Assembly: GCA_900543555.1 (NCBI GenBank) | Contig: UQRL01000045.1 | Span: forward strand, 1-20,449 | DNA: 20,449 bases | Source: an uncultured Oscillospiraceae bacterium | GTDB taxonomy: Bacteria > Bacillota > Clostridia > Oscillospirales > Acutalibacteraceae | Direction: 5' to 3' | Shown here: one piece after another, positions 7,100 through 15,030 of the stretch | How positions within the stretch are numbered: position 1 is the first letter of the stretch | Layout of the letters: the number at the start of each line of letters is the position of its first letter | Translations under genes and position numbers: made by a program | Notes under the pieces: generated by a model | Database searches by the model: none | What the model was told of the DNA's origin: nothing | Seen by the model: only the letters and a program-made list of their open reading frames with translations

Positions 7100-9025
7100 A
7101 TGAAAACCAAGAAGATTGCGTCCCTGCTGCTGGCAGGGCTCCTGGCTTTGTCGGTGGCCGCCTGCGGACAGCAGCAGGCTGTTACCAACCAGGAGACCTC
7201 TTCAGACGTGTCCACCACGTCTGAAGCGAGCTCAGATCTGAGCTCCTCCGCCGAGGCCGGCCAGACCGGCGAGCGGCCCACCGAGCCCAGCGGCCAGCTG
7301 GTTATCGGCTCTATCAACCAGGTCATCAACGAGTTCTACGACACTGGGTTCTCTACCAGCGAGACCAACTACAACATGTACGATCTGATCCACGGCACCA
7401 TGGACTCCGTGGTGTACACCAAAGAAGGCGAGTTCCAGTACAACGACACCGTTGTGGCCTCTCACGAGGAAACTGAGAACGAGGACGGCACCAAGACCTA
7501 CACCGTCTCCATCAACGACGGCCTGGTGTGGAGCGACGGCACCCCCCTCACCGCCAAGGACTACGTCTTCGCAGTGCTGCTGGAGAACAGCGACGAGATG
7601 GCCGGCGTGGACGGCTACCCCTGCAACGGCGGCTACTCCTATGTAGGCTATGATGAGTGGCTGGCCGGCACCGCCGACACTTTCGCCGGCGTGCATCTGG
7701 TGGACGACATGACCTACTCTCTCACCGTCAAGGCTGAAGAGCTGCCCTACCACTACGACATCACCTACGCCAGCCTCCGTCCCCGGCCCCTGCATGTGAT
7801 CGCCCCTGAGTGCGACGTGGAGGACACCGAGAACGGCGCCACCATCACTGGCGAATTCACCACCGAGCTGCTTCAGGAAACCATCAACAACCCCGAAACC
7901 GGCTACCGGTACAATCCCAAGGTCACCTGCGGCCCCTACCTGTTCGAGAGCTTCGATGAGGCCAGCCAGCAGGCAACCCTGAAGGTGAACCCCGAGTTCG
8001 CCGGCGACTACCGCGGCGTGAAGCCCATGATCGAGACCCTGATCATCAAGACTGTGGTTTCCGACACCATGATGAACGAGCTGGAAAGCGGTTCTGTGGA
8101 CCTGCTGTACAGCTGCTCCGGCGGCGAGACCATCAACGCCGGCCTGGACCTGGTGGAAGAGGGCACTGCCGCCGACTCCACCTACATGCGCAACGGTTAC
8201 GGCCAGCTGCAGTTTGACTGCAGCGTGTTCCCCACCAACTCTGAGAAGGTGCGCCAGGCCATTGCTTACTGCCTGGACCGCAACGAGTTCGCCCGCCAGT
8301 ACACCGGCGGTTACGGCTCTGTGGTGCACTCCTTCTACGGCCTGGCCCAGTGGGAGTACGCCGAGTCTGTGGACTGGATCAACGAGAACCTGAACACCTA
8401 TGACATGAATGTGGATGCTGCCAAGCAGCTGCTGGAAGAGGATGGCTGGACCCTGAACGCGGACGGCACCCCCTACTCTGGCACTGGCACCCGCTACAAG
8501 GACGTGGACGGCGAGCTGAAGCCCCTGACCATCACCTGGTGCAACTCTGAGGGCAATCCTGTTTCCGAGCTGCTGGCCACCATGCTGCCCGAGAACATGG
8601 CTGCCGCTGGCATGGACCTGCAGCCCACCACCACCGACTTCGCCACCCTGCAGAACGCCATGCTGCACTCTGCTGACACGCAGTACAACATGTACAACCT
8701 GGCCACCGGCTTTGCCACTGCCAACTCTCCCTGGTACTACTTCTCCAGCGACGAGGCTTGGATGGGCAACTACAATAACAACTGGATTGCCGACCAGGAG
8801 CTGAACGACGCTGTGGTGCCCATGAAGAGCATCCCCTATGATGACCATGACGGCTGGCTGGAAGCCTGGCAGAACTTCATCAAGGTCTGGAACGAGAAGC
8901 TGCCCAACATCCCGCTGTACTCTGACGAGTACTACGACTTCTACTCCCCCCGCGTGCAGGGCTGGGAGAACACTGCCACCTGGGGCTGGCAGAACGCGGT
9001 TCTGGATGCTTGGGTCACCGAGTAA
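7100..9025 (+). CDS. ABC importer substrate-binding lipoprotein, family 5 (peptide/oligopeptide type)
   Basis: This is a 641-residue extracellular receptor lipoprotein. The signal peptide (MKTKKIASLLLAGLLALSVAAC) ends in a lipobox with Cys22 as the lipidated residue. A Ser/Thr/Glu-rich tether of about 40 residues follows, then a family 5 solute-binding fold: a DGLVWSDGTPLTAKDYVF segment, and later a VRQAIAYCLDRNEFARQY segment, both typical of OppA/DppA proteins. It is somewhat longer than most OppA proteins. The ATG at 7100 has AAGGA upstream, and the frame before it lacks a start context. It heads the operon and is followed by a terminator, so its mRNA is probably more abundant than that of the membrane subunits. 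Peptides are the likely cargo by family, with pepF next door, but family 5 also binds nickel and sugars. The tether-coding DNA holds two perfect inverted repeats. Confidence 0.88.
   Translation: MKTKKIASLLLAGLLALSVAACGQQQAVTNQETSSDVSTTSEASSDLSSSAEAGQTGERPTEPSGQLVIGSINQVINEFYDTGFSTSETNYNMYDLIHGTMDSVVYTKEGEFQYNDTVVASHEETENEDGTKTYTVSINDGLVWSDGTPLTAKDYVFAVLLENSDEMAGVDGYPCNGGYSYVGYDEWLAGTADTFAGVHLVDDMTYSLTVKAEELPYHYDITYASLRPRPLHVIAPECDVEDTENGATITGEFTTELLQETINNPETGYRYNPKVTCGPYLFESFDEASQQATLKVNPEFAGDYRGVKPMIETLIIKTVVSDTMMNELESGSVDLLYSCSGGETINAGLDLVEEGTAADSTYMRNGYGQLQFDCSVFPTNSEKVRQAIAYCLDRNEFARQYTGGYGSVVHSFYGLAQWEYAESVDWINENLNTYDMNVDAAKQLLEEDGWTLNADGTPYSGTGTRYKDVDGELKPLTITWCNSEGNPVSELLATMLPENMAAAGMDLQPTTTDFATLQNAMLHSADTQYNMYNLATGFATANSPWYYFSSDEAWMGNYNNNWIADQELNDAVVPMKSIPYDDHDGWLEAWQNFIKVWNEKLPNIPLYSDEYYDFYSPRVQGWENTATWGWQNAVLDAWVTE
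7200..7245. repeat. two adjacent perfect inverted repeats inside the receptor gene
   Basis: Positions 7200-7210 pair perfectly with 7216-7226 (11 bp, five-base loop TCCAC). Two bases... immediately after, 7228-7245 (GAGCTCAGATCTGAGCTC) is a perfect 18-bp palindrome. Both lie in the codons for the Ser/Thr-rich tether after the lipobox. They may form mRNA hairpins early in the message or be traces of small inverted duplications; neither is shown. Confidence 0.6.
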
Positions 9026-9062
9026 GTGAAAAGCGAACGCGCATAAGCAAATAGTCCTGTAG

Positions 9063-9104
9063 AGAGCCCGGCGGGCCCCTTTGCTGGGGTTCGCCGGCTC
9101 TTTT
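9063..9104 (+). terminator. intergenic terminator after the receptor gene
   Basis: AGAGCC...GGCG (9063-9073, one bulged C) pairs with CGCCGGCTCT (9092-9101), with an inner CCCC/GGGG helix, followed by TTTT (9101-9104). It sits between the receptor stop and the OppB-type gene. No new promoter is evident after it, so it probably acts by partial termination, giving more receptor than transporter. Confidence 0.75.
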
Positions 9105-9138
9105 AAAACAGAAATTATCGAGAAATGGGGGGATTCAA

Positions 9139-10131
9139 GTGGGAAAAGGCAGATATCTGCTGAAGAGATTTATCTATATTGTGTTCGTTTTCTTCATCAT
9201 TTCCATCTTGATGTTCTTTATCTATAAAATTATGCCCGGCGACCCCGTGACCATGATGCTGGGCGACGCAAAGGCCAATATGAAGCCTGACGCCTATCAA
9301 CGGCTGTACGATCAAACTCGGGAAAACCTGGGCCTGAACGGCCCCCTGATCGTCCAGTACATCCGGTGGATCGGCAATATGCTCACCGGGAACTTTGGCT
9401 ATTCCACCCAGTATAAGAAGGATGTCATCGACATGATCGGCACCCCGATGCTGAACACTGTGATGCTCAACCTGGTCTCTATGCTGGTCACCTTCCTCAT
9501 TGCTGTACCCCTTGGCATTGCCACCGCAGTGCGCAAGAACGGCGTCTTCGACAAGACCATCCAGGTGGTCACCATTATTGGCTACAGCCTGCCCAGCTTC
9601 ATCATTGCCCTGCTGGCCATTTTCGCCTTCGCGGTGAAGATCCCAATTTTCCCCATCAGCGGCGTGCGCACAGCTGGATTTGAAGGCAACGCCCTGCAAA
9701 CGGCCCTGGATACCCTGTGGCACATGTCCCTGCCGGTGATCGTCATGTCCATTTCGGGCATTGGCAGCATCACCCGGTATGTGCGGGCCGCCATGATCGA
9801 CGTGCTGCGCATGGATTACATCAAGACCGCCCGGGCCAAGGGCCTGCGGGAAAAAGTGGTTATCTATGTCCACGCTTTCCGCAACGCCCTGATCCCCGTG
9901 GTGACCATTGCCACCGCCTGGGTGGTTTCCCTGTTTGGCGGCTCCATCGTCATTGAGAACGTGTTCCTGTGGCCCGGCCTTGGCCAGACGCTGATCAACG
10001 GCCTGATGCAGCGGGACTTCTCTGTGGTGCTGACCATGCAGATGTTCTATGTGGTGCTTTCCCTGACGGGCAACGTGATTATGGACATTGCTTACACCAT
10101 TGCGGACCCCAGAGTCCGGCTGGAAAACTGA
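9139..10131 (+). CDS. oppB: ABC importer permease, OppB/DppB type
   Basis: This 330-residue integral membrane protein has the usual OppB/DppB length and order. An N-terminal helix (about 8-30) leads to the external loop with MPGDPVTMMLG; a QYIRWIGNMLTGNFGYS segment follows, then five more helices. The EAA-type cytoplasmic loop is DYIKTARAKGLREKVVIYVHAFRNALIPV (about 229-257), which couples to the ATPases. The C-terminal part has ENVFLWPGLGQTLINGLMQRD. The start is a GTG with GGGGGGA six bases upstream. It pairs with the OppC-type permease that begins 16 bases downstream. The subunit class is clear; the Opp name does not prove a peptide substrate. Confidence 0.93.
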   Translation: MGKGRYLLKRFIYIVFVFFIISILMFFIYKIMPGDPVTMMLGDAKANMKPDAYQRLYDQTRENLGLNGPLIVQYIRWIGNMLTGNFGYSTQYKKDVIDMIGTPMLNTVMLNLVSMLVTFLIAVPLGIATAVRKNGVFDKTIQVVTIIGYSLPSFIIALLAIFAFAVKIPIFPISGVRTAGFEGNALQTALDTLWHMSLPVIVMSISGIGSITRYVRAAMIDVLRMDYIKTARAKGLREKVVIYVHAFRNALIPVVTIATAWVVSLFGGSIVIENVFLWPGLGQTLINGLMQRDFSVVLTMQMFYVVLSLTGNVIMDIAYTIADPRVRLEN

Positions 10132-10147
10132 GAAAGGAGGGAACCCA

Positions 10148-11962
10148 ATGGCAAAGAAAAAACTTTTCGGCAGCCGCAAATCCACGGCTGCGGCAGCTGC
10201 GCAGCGCATGGTGCTGGGCGGCCTTCCCCAGGAGGAAGAAGAGTTGATGCAAAGCCCTGTGCGCATGGTGGTACAGAGTTTTCTGCACGACAAGGTGGCC
10301 ATGACGGGCCTTGTCCTGTTCCTGGTAATTTTCCTGTGCTGTATCGTCCTTCCCTTCTTTTACCCCATTGAACTGCACTATCAGGATGTGACGCAGTCCA
10401 ATGTGGCGCCGGGCTTCGGCATGCTGAAGGTGCCCAGCCAGCTGCAGGGCAACGCCGAGATGATTTCCGCTGGCAGCACCTTCTCCGTAGCTATCGACGA
10501 GAACGGAAATGTGTACGAGTGGGGCACCTTCCCCACAGAGAAGCTGAAGAACATCCCCTCCTCTTCGGAGATGGGCAAGCTGACCCAGATCTCCGCTGGC
10601 CTGGACCATGTGGTGGCCGTAAACGAAGAGGGCAAGATCTTCACTTGGGGCAACGACCGCATGGGCCTGGCCAATGTGCCCGTGGAGCTGGAAGCGGCCC
10701 CCCAGCCCATCAAGCAGATTTCCGCCGGTTACCAGATCTCTCTGGTCCTGACGGAAAGCGGGCGCCTGTATAACTGGGGCAGCGCCTATCTGATGAACAT
10801 TTCCGTCCCCAGCGAGGTACAGGGCAACATTGCCAAATTTGATGACAACACCAACATTGTCATGGCCCTGACCAACGACGGCGAAGTGGTGCCCCTTTCC
10901 AACAAGGCCTCTTCCTTCACCAATGTGCCTGAAGACATTCAGGGGGACGTGGTGGACATTGCCCTGACCGACGAGAGCGCCGCCGCCCTTACCAGCGATG
11001 GGCGGGTGCACACCTGGGGCAACAACGTAAACCACTCCATGGACGTGCCCGAGGACATCCAGGGCCGGGTGACAGCCCTCTCTGCGGGGCGCTACCACTA
11101 CACCGCCATTTTGGATGACGGCACGGTGGCCTCTTGGGGGGACAACACCTTTGGCCAGGACCAGGCCCCCCATCTGAACGGCAAAGCCGCCTCTGTTTCC
11201 GCTGGATACTACAGCAGCTACGCGATTATGGAGGACGGCAGCGCCAAGGGCTGGGGCCTGGACGGCTACCTGATGGGCACCGACAATCTGGGCCGCGATG
11301 TGTTCCGCCGCCTGATTGTGGGCGGCCGCATGACCATGACCGTGGGCGCCATCGCCGTGATTATTTCCACCTTCATCGGCGTGATTGTGGGCGGCGTCTC
11401 TGGATATAAGGGCGGCAAGCTGGACAACCTGCTGATGCGCTTGACGGAGATCGTCTCCTCTGTCCCCTTCCTTCCCTTCTGTATCATTCTTTCCAGCATT
11501 TTGGGGAATTCCATCTCTGAGATGCAGCGGATTATCCTCATCATGTTCATTCTGGGCCTGCTCTCCTGGCCGGGCATTGCACGGCTGGTGCGCGGCAGCG
11601 TGCTGGCAGAGCGGGAGCAGGAGTTTGTCACTGCAGCCAAAGCCCTGGGCGTGAAGGAATTTGGCATCATTTTCCGGCACATCCTGCCCAACATCATCAC
11701 AGTCATCATTGTCAACGCCACCCTGGACTTTGCCACCTGCATGCTGACAGAGTCTTCCCTGTCCTTTATTGGGTTTGGCGTGGCAGAGCCCAACGCCACC
11801 TGGGGCAACATGCTCAACGGCGCCCAGAACGGGCAGGTCATTGAGAACTACTGGTGGCGGTGGGTGTTCCCGTCCATCGCGCTGGGCATCTGCACCATCA
11901 GCATCAACTGCGTGGGCGACGGCCTGCGTGATGCCATCGACCCCAAATCGAAAGAGAGGTGA
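10148..11962 (+). CDS. oppC: OppC/DppC-type ABC permease with an inserted seven-repeat RCC1-like beta-propeller
   Basis: This 604-residue protein is about twice the usual OppC/DppC length. Residues 1-48 are cytoplasmic and 50-72 form the first membrane helix. The family's GTDNLGRDVFRRL motif, normally close behind that helix, comes only at 377-389, followed by the helices and an EAA loop (about 492-515, FVTAAKALGVKEFGIIFRHI). Between them lie seven repeats of about 40 residues, beginning near 104, 145, 188, 228, 268, 308 and 347. The pattern is ISAGxxxxxALTxDGxVxxWG, joined by VPEDIQG-like linkers. This is the RCC1 (regulator of chromosome condensation) repeat, and seven blades make one closed propeller. 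Repeat 4 lacks the WG. By OppC topology the insert faces outside. There is no frameshift. The ATG follows AAAGGAGGG. The propeller's role is unknown; docking of the receptor or of an external ligand are options. Confidence 0.93.
   Translation: MAKKKLFGSRKSTAAAAAQRMVLGGLPQEEEELMQSPVRMVVQSFLHDKVAMTGLVLFLVIFLCCIVLPFFYPIELHYQDVTQSNVAPGFGMLKVPSQLQGNAEMISAGSTFSVAIDENGNVYEWGTFPTEKLKNIPSSSEMGKLTQISAGLDHVVAVNEEGKIFTWGNDRMGLANVPVELEAAPQPIKQISAGYQISLVLTESGRLYNWGSAYLMNISVPSEVQGNIAKFDDNTNIVMALTNDGEVVPLSNKASSFTNVPEDIQGDVVDIALTDESAAALTSDGRVHTWGNNVNHSMDVPEDIQGRVTALSAGRYHYTAILDDGTVASWGDNTFGQDQAPHLNGKAASVSAGYYSSYAIMEDGSAKGWGLDGYLMGTDNLGRDVFRRLIVGGRMTMTVGAIAVIISTFIGVIVGGVSGYKGGKLDNLLMRLTEIVSSVPFLPFCIILSSILGNSISEMQRIILIMFILGLLSWPGIARLVRGSVLAEREQEFVTAAKALGVKEFGIIFRHILPNIITVIIVNATLDFATCMLTESSLSFIGFGVAEPNATWGNMLNGAQNGQVIENYWWRWVFPSIALGICTISINCVGDGLRDAIDPKSKER
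10457..11266 (+). repeat. seven tandem RCC1-like protein repeats (coding)
   Basis: The stretch codes for residues about 104-373 of the OppC-type permease. Unit starts are spaced 41, 43, 40, 40, 40 and 39 residues apart. The WG dipeptide near the end of each unit is present in repeats 1, 2, 3, 5, 6 and 7 and absent from repeat 4 (VVPLSNK). The units have clearly drifted at DNA level, so this is an old domain rather than a fresh tandem amplification. Confidence 0.85.
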
Positions 11963-11967
11963 GCGCT

Positions 11968-12952
11968 GTGAGCTTATTGGAAGTGAAGAACCTACACACC
12001 TATTTTAAGACCAAGAAGGGCATCGTCAAGGCTGTTAACGACGTGACCTATTCCCTGGACGCCGGAAAAACCCTGGGCATTGTGGGGGAATCCGGCTCTG
12101 GCAAAAGTGTTTCTGCCATGAGCATCATCAAGCTGCTGGACGGAAACGGCTATATTGAAAGCGGAAGCATCACCTTTGACGGCAAGGACATTTTGCAGTG
12201 CACGGACAAAGAGATGTACCACATCCGGGGCAATGAGATCTCTGTAATTTTCCAGGAGCCCATGACCTCTCTGAACCCGGTATTCACCGTGGAGCGGCAG
12301 ATTGGCGAGACCCTGCAGATCCACCAGAACATGACCAAAAAGGAAGCCCGGAAGAGGGCTGTGGACCTGCTGGCCGATGTGAAGATCCCCAACCCAGAGC
12401 GGGTTGCCAAGCAGTATCCGTTCCAGCTCTCCGGCGGCATGCGCCAGCGTGTAATGATCGCCATGGCGCTGGCCTGCAAGCCCAAGCTGCTGATTGCGGA
12501 TGAACCCACCACCGCCCTGGATGTGACCATCCAGGCTCAGATTCTGAAGCTGATGAACGACTTGAAGGCCCAGATGGGCACCTCTATCCTGTTCATCACC
12601 CACGACCTGGGGGTCATCCACGAGATGGCCGACGAGGTGGCCGTGATGTACTGCGGGCAAATTGTGGAAAAGGCGCCGGCGCGGACCATCTTCCACGACG
12701 GCACCTACTCCCACCCCTACACCGAGGGCCTGATGACCTCGATTCCCCAGCTGAACACCCCAAAGGGGGAAAAGCTGGACGCGATTCCCGGCTCTGTACC
12801 CAACCCCCTGTACCTGCCCCAGGGCTGCAAATTCGGCCCCCGGTGCAAGTACTGCACCAAGCGCTGCGAGGAGGCGGAGCCTCCCCTGCAGGAGGTGGAG
12901 CCCGGCCATGTGGTACGTTGTTTCTATGCGGAAAAGGCGGTGAGAAAAGAAC

Positions 12953-12963
<11 letters not shown>
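11968..12963 (+). CDS. oppD: ABC importer ATP-binding protein, OppD/DppD type
   Basis: This 331-residue ATPase energises the importer together with OppF. It has Walker A GESGSGKS (40-47), signature LSGGMRQ (154-160) and Walker B LLIADE (174-179). The C-terminal extension specific to oligopeptide/dipeptide transporters follows, with a cysteine cluster C-x5-C-x2-C-x3-C (CKFGPRCKYCTKRC) and a later cysteine in VVRCFY. In a mycobacterial OppD this cluster binds a [4Fe-4S] centre. The GTG at 11968 is preferred because GAGGTGA lies five bases before it. A GTG at 11959 overlaps the permease stop but falls inside that ribosome binding site. The gene follows the permease with a few bases' spacing and overlaps oppF. 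Confidence 0.93.
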
Positions 12964-14020
<1,057 letters not shown>

Positions 14021-14025
14021 CGCCT

Positions 14026-14232
14026 ATGTTCTTTTGCAAAAAGGTCAACCGGCTGGTGGATATTAAGAAAGCGGAGGAACGCTTTCAAAAAGACGTGGAG
14101 AAAACGCCCTTGGAAAAGAAGGACCGGCTTGCCATGATTCTGGCGGCGCTGATCGTCTTTGTGCCAGCGTTTCTGCTGGTGCTGGCGGTTTTCGGCCTGA
14201 TCTTGTATTTCTTCTTCTTCCGGTTTCTGTAA
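14026..14232 (+). CDS. small membrane protein at the end of the importer operon
   Basis: This 68-residue protein is not recognised as any named family. The first 35 residues are charged and amphipathic (KKAEERFQKDVEKTPLEKKDR). Residues about 36-67 are an unbroken hydrophobic stretch with one proline near the middle, ending in YFFFFRFL. It is thus a tail-anchored single-pass protein or a short hairpin. The start has AAGGA nine bases upstream, which overlaps the 3' end of oppF, so the two are probably translated together. A strong terminator follows within 30 bases. Position and membrane character make an accessory subunit of the importer plausible, but that is inference. Confidence 0.7.
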   Translation: MFFCKKVNRLVDIKKAEERFQKDVEKTPLEKKDRLAMILAALIVFVPAFLLVLAVFGLILYFFFFRFL

Positions 14233-14256
14233 TATTGACACACGCTTTCCTTTTGT

Positions 14257-14293
14257 AGAAAGGCCCCCAGCAGTTTTGCTGGGGGCCTTTCTT
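14257..14293 (+). terminator. terminator of the importer operon
   Basis: A perfect 16-bp stem (14257-14272 with 14277-14292) closes on a four-base loop GTTT. The descending arm ends in CCTTTCTT, so the T-rich tract is partly inside the stem. The minus-strand side has no T run, so it is assigned to the plus-strand operon. Confidence 0.85.
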
Positions 14294-14318
14294 GCGCCTG
14301 TTGAGGCTTTCTCCTCCG

Positions 14319-14357
14319 AAAAAGGGGAGGTGCTGCGCATACGCAGCACCTCCCCTT
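14319..14357 (-). terminator. terminator of the ACT-domain gene
   Basis: A 14-bp GC-rich stem (14324-14337 with 14342-14355, loop CATA), extended by two A/T pairs, is followed on the minus strand by TTTTT (14323-14319). It lies 22 bases past the ACT gene stop. With the terminator at 14257 it separates the two convergent units. Confidence 0.85.
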
Positions 14358-14378
14358 CCCAAATAGAGCTATGGGCAA

Positions 14379-14810
14379 TTACATTTTATAGATGGCCTCG
14401 GGAGACAGAATCTCAAAGCCGTTGGCGTGCAGGGCCTCGGCGGCCTTCTGGCCGTTGTCCAGCCGGATGATGACGAAGGCCTTGCCCTTATCCCGGCTGA
14501 TGAAAGCGTACATGTACTCCACATCAAAGCCCTCGTTGGAGAGCAGCCGCACCGCCTTGGAGAAGGCGCCGGGCTTGTCGTCAATGCCCACCGCGATCAC
14601 CTTGGTGAGGGTGACGGTCATGCCGTGGGCCTTCAGGGCCTCCACGGCCTCCTTAGGCTTGTCCACGATGACACGCAGGATGCCGAAGTCCCGGGTGTCC
14701 GCCACGGAAATGGCGCGGATGTCGATGTTGGCCTCTGCCAGCACCTCGGTGACCTCCGCCATGCGGCCGGGCTTGTTCTCGATAAACACAGAAAGCTGTT
14801 GGATCTGCAT
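14379..14810 (-). CDS. tandem ACT-domain protein
   Basis: This 143-residue protein consists of two ACT domains, about 1-68 (IQQLSVFIENKPGRMAEVTE, then DFGILRVIVD) and 71-143 (VIAVGIDDKPGAFSKAV, then KAFVIIRLDN), with no catalytic domain attached. The xxNKPGRM and xxDKPGAF turns are the amino-acid-binding loops of the fold. Such free-standing double-ACT proteins are often found beside indolepyruvate oxidoreductase and phenylacetate-CoA ligase genes, as here, and are thought to sense an amino acid such as an aromatic or branched-chain one; the ligand is not readable. The ATG at 14810 has AGGAGAGG upstream. A longer in-frame start at 14852 is less likely because it would place that site within the gene. 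The gene has its own consensus promoter. Confidence 0.88.
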   Translation of the reverse strand: MQIQQLSVFIENKPGRMAEVTEVLAEANIDIRAISVADTRDFGILRVIVDKPKEAVEALKAHGMTVTLTKVIAVGIDDKPGAFSKAVRLLSNEGFDVEYMYAFISRDKGKAFVIIRLDNGQKAAEALHANGFEILSPEAIYKM

Positions 14811-14866
14811 ACAGTCACGTCCTCTCCTGAAGATAGCCCCCTGGCGGGGCATTTATTTCTAGTTCT

Positions 14867-14895
14867 ATTATAGCAGAGGAAACCACGTTTGTCGA
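14867..14895 (-). promoter_or_regulatory. promoter of the ACT-domain gene
   Basis: On the minus strand TCGACA (14895-14890) and TATAAT (14872-14867) are 17 bases apart, and TGC precedes the -10 box. The start of transcription would be about 50 bases before the ATG at 14810. The rest of the gap up to the MATE gene holds nothing else I can name. Confidence 0.7.
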
Positions 14896-15030
14896 TACGG
14901 GTTTTCCGCGCAGGCCCCAGGTTTTTCCCCGCGCCGCGTACAACTCCCCTGCCCCCAGGCTGGAAGAACCCTTACGGGGACAGGCCCGGAAGCAGGAAGT
15001 TCTCTTTGCCAACACACAGCGTTCCCCGCT

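Noticed and set aside
7232..8848. 538-codon minus-strand frame opposite the receptor lipoprotein gene
   Set aside because: Low-complexity His/Val/Gly-rich product, no ribosome binding site, fully overlaps the confident lipoprotein gene.
10457..11266. Tandem repeat array that might be a CRISPR or satellite
   Set aside because: The periodicity is in the protein (about 40 residues) and the DNA copies are strongly diverged; no identical direct repeats with spacers occur.
14881..15030. Possible small gene between the MATE and ACT genes
   Set aside because: Short frames only, without ribosome binding sites or recognisable products; the ACT promoter occupies part of the gap.
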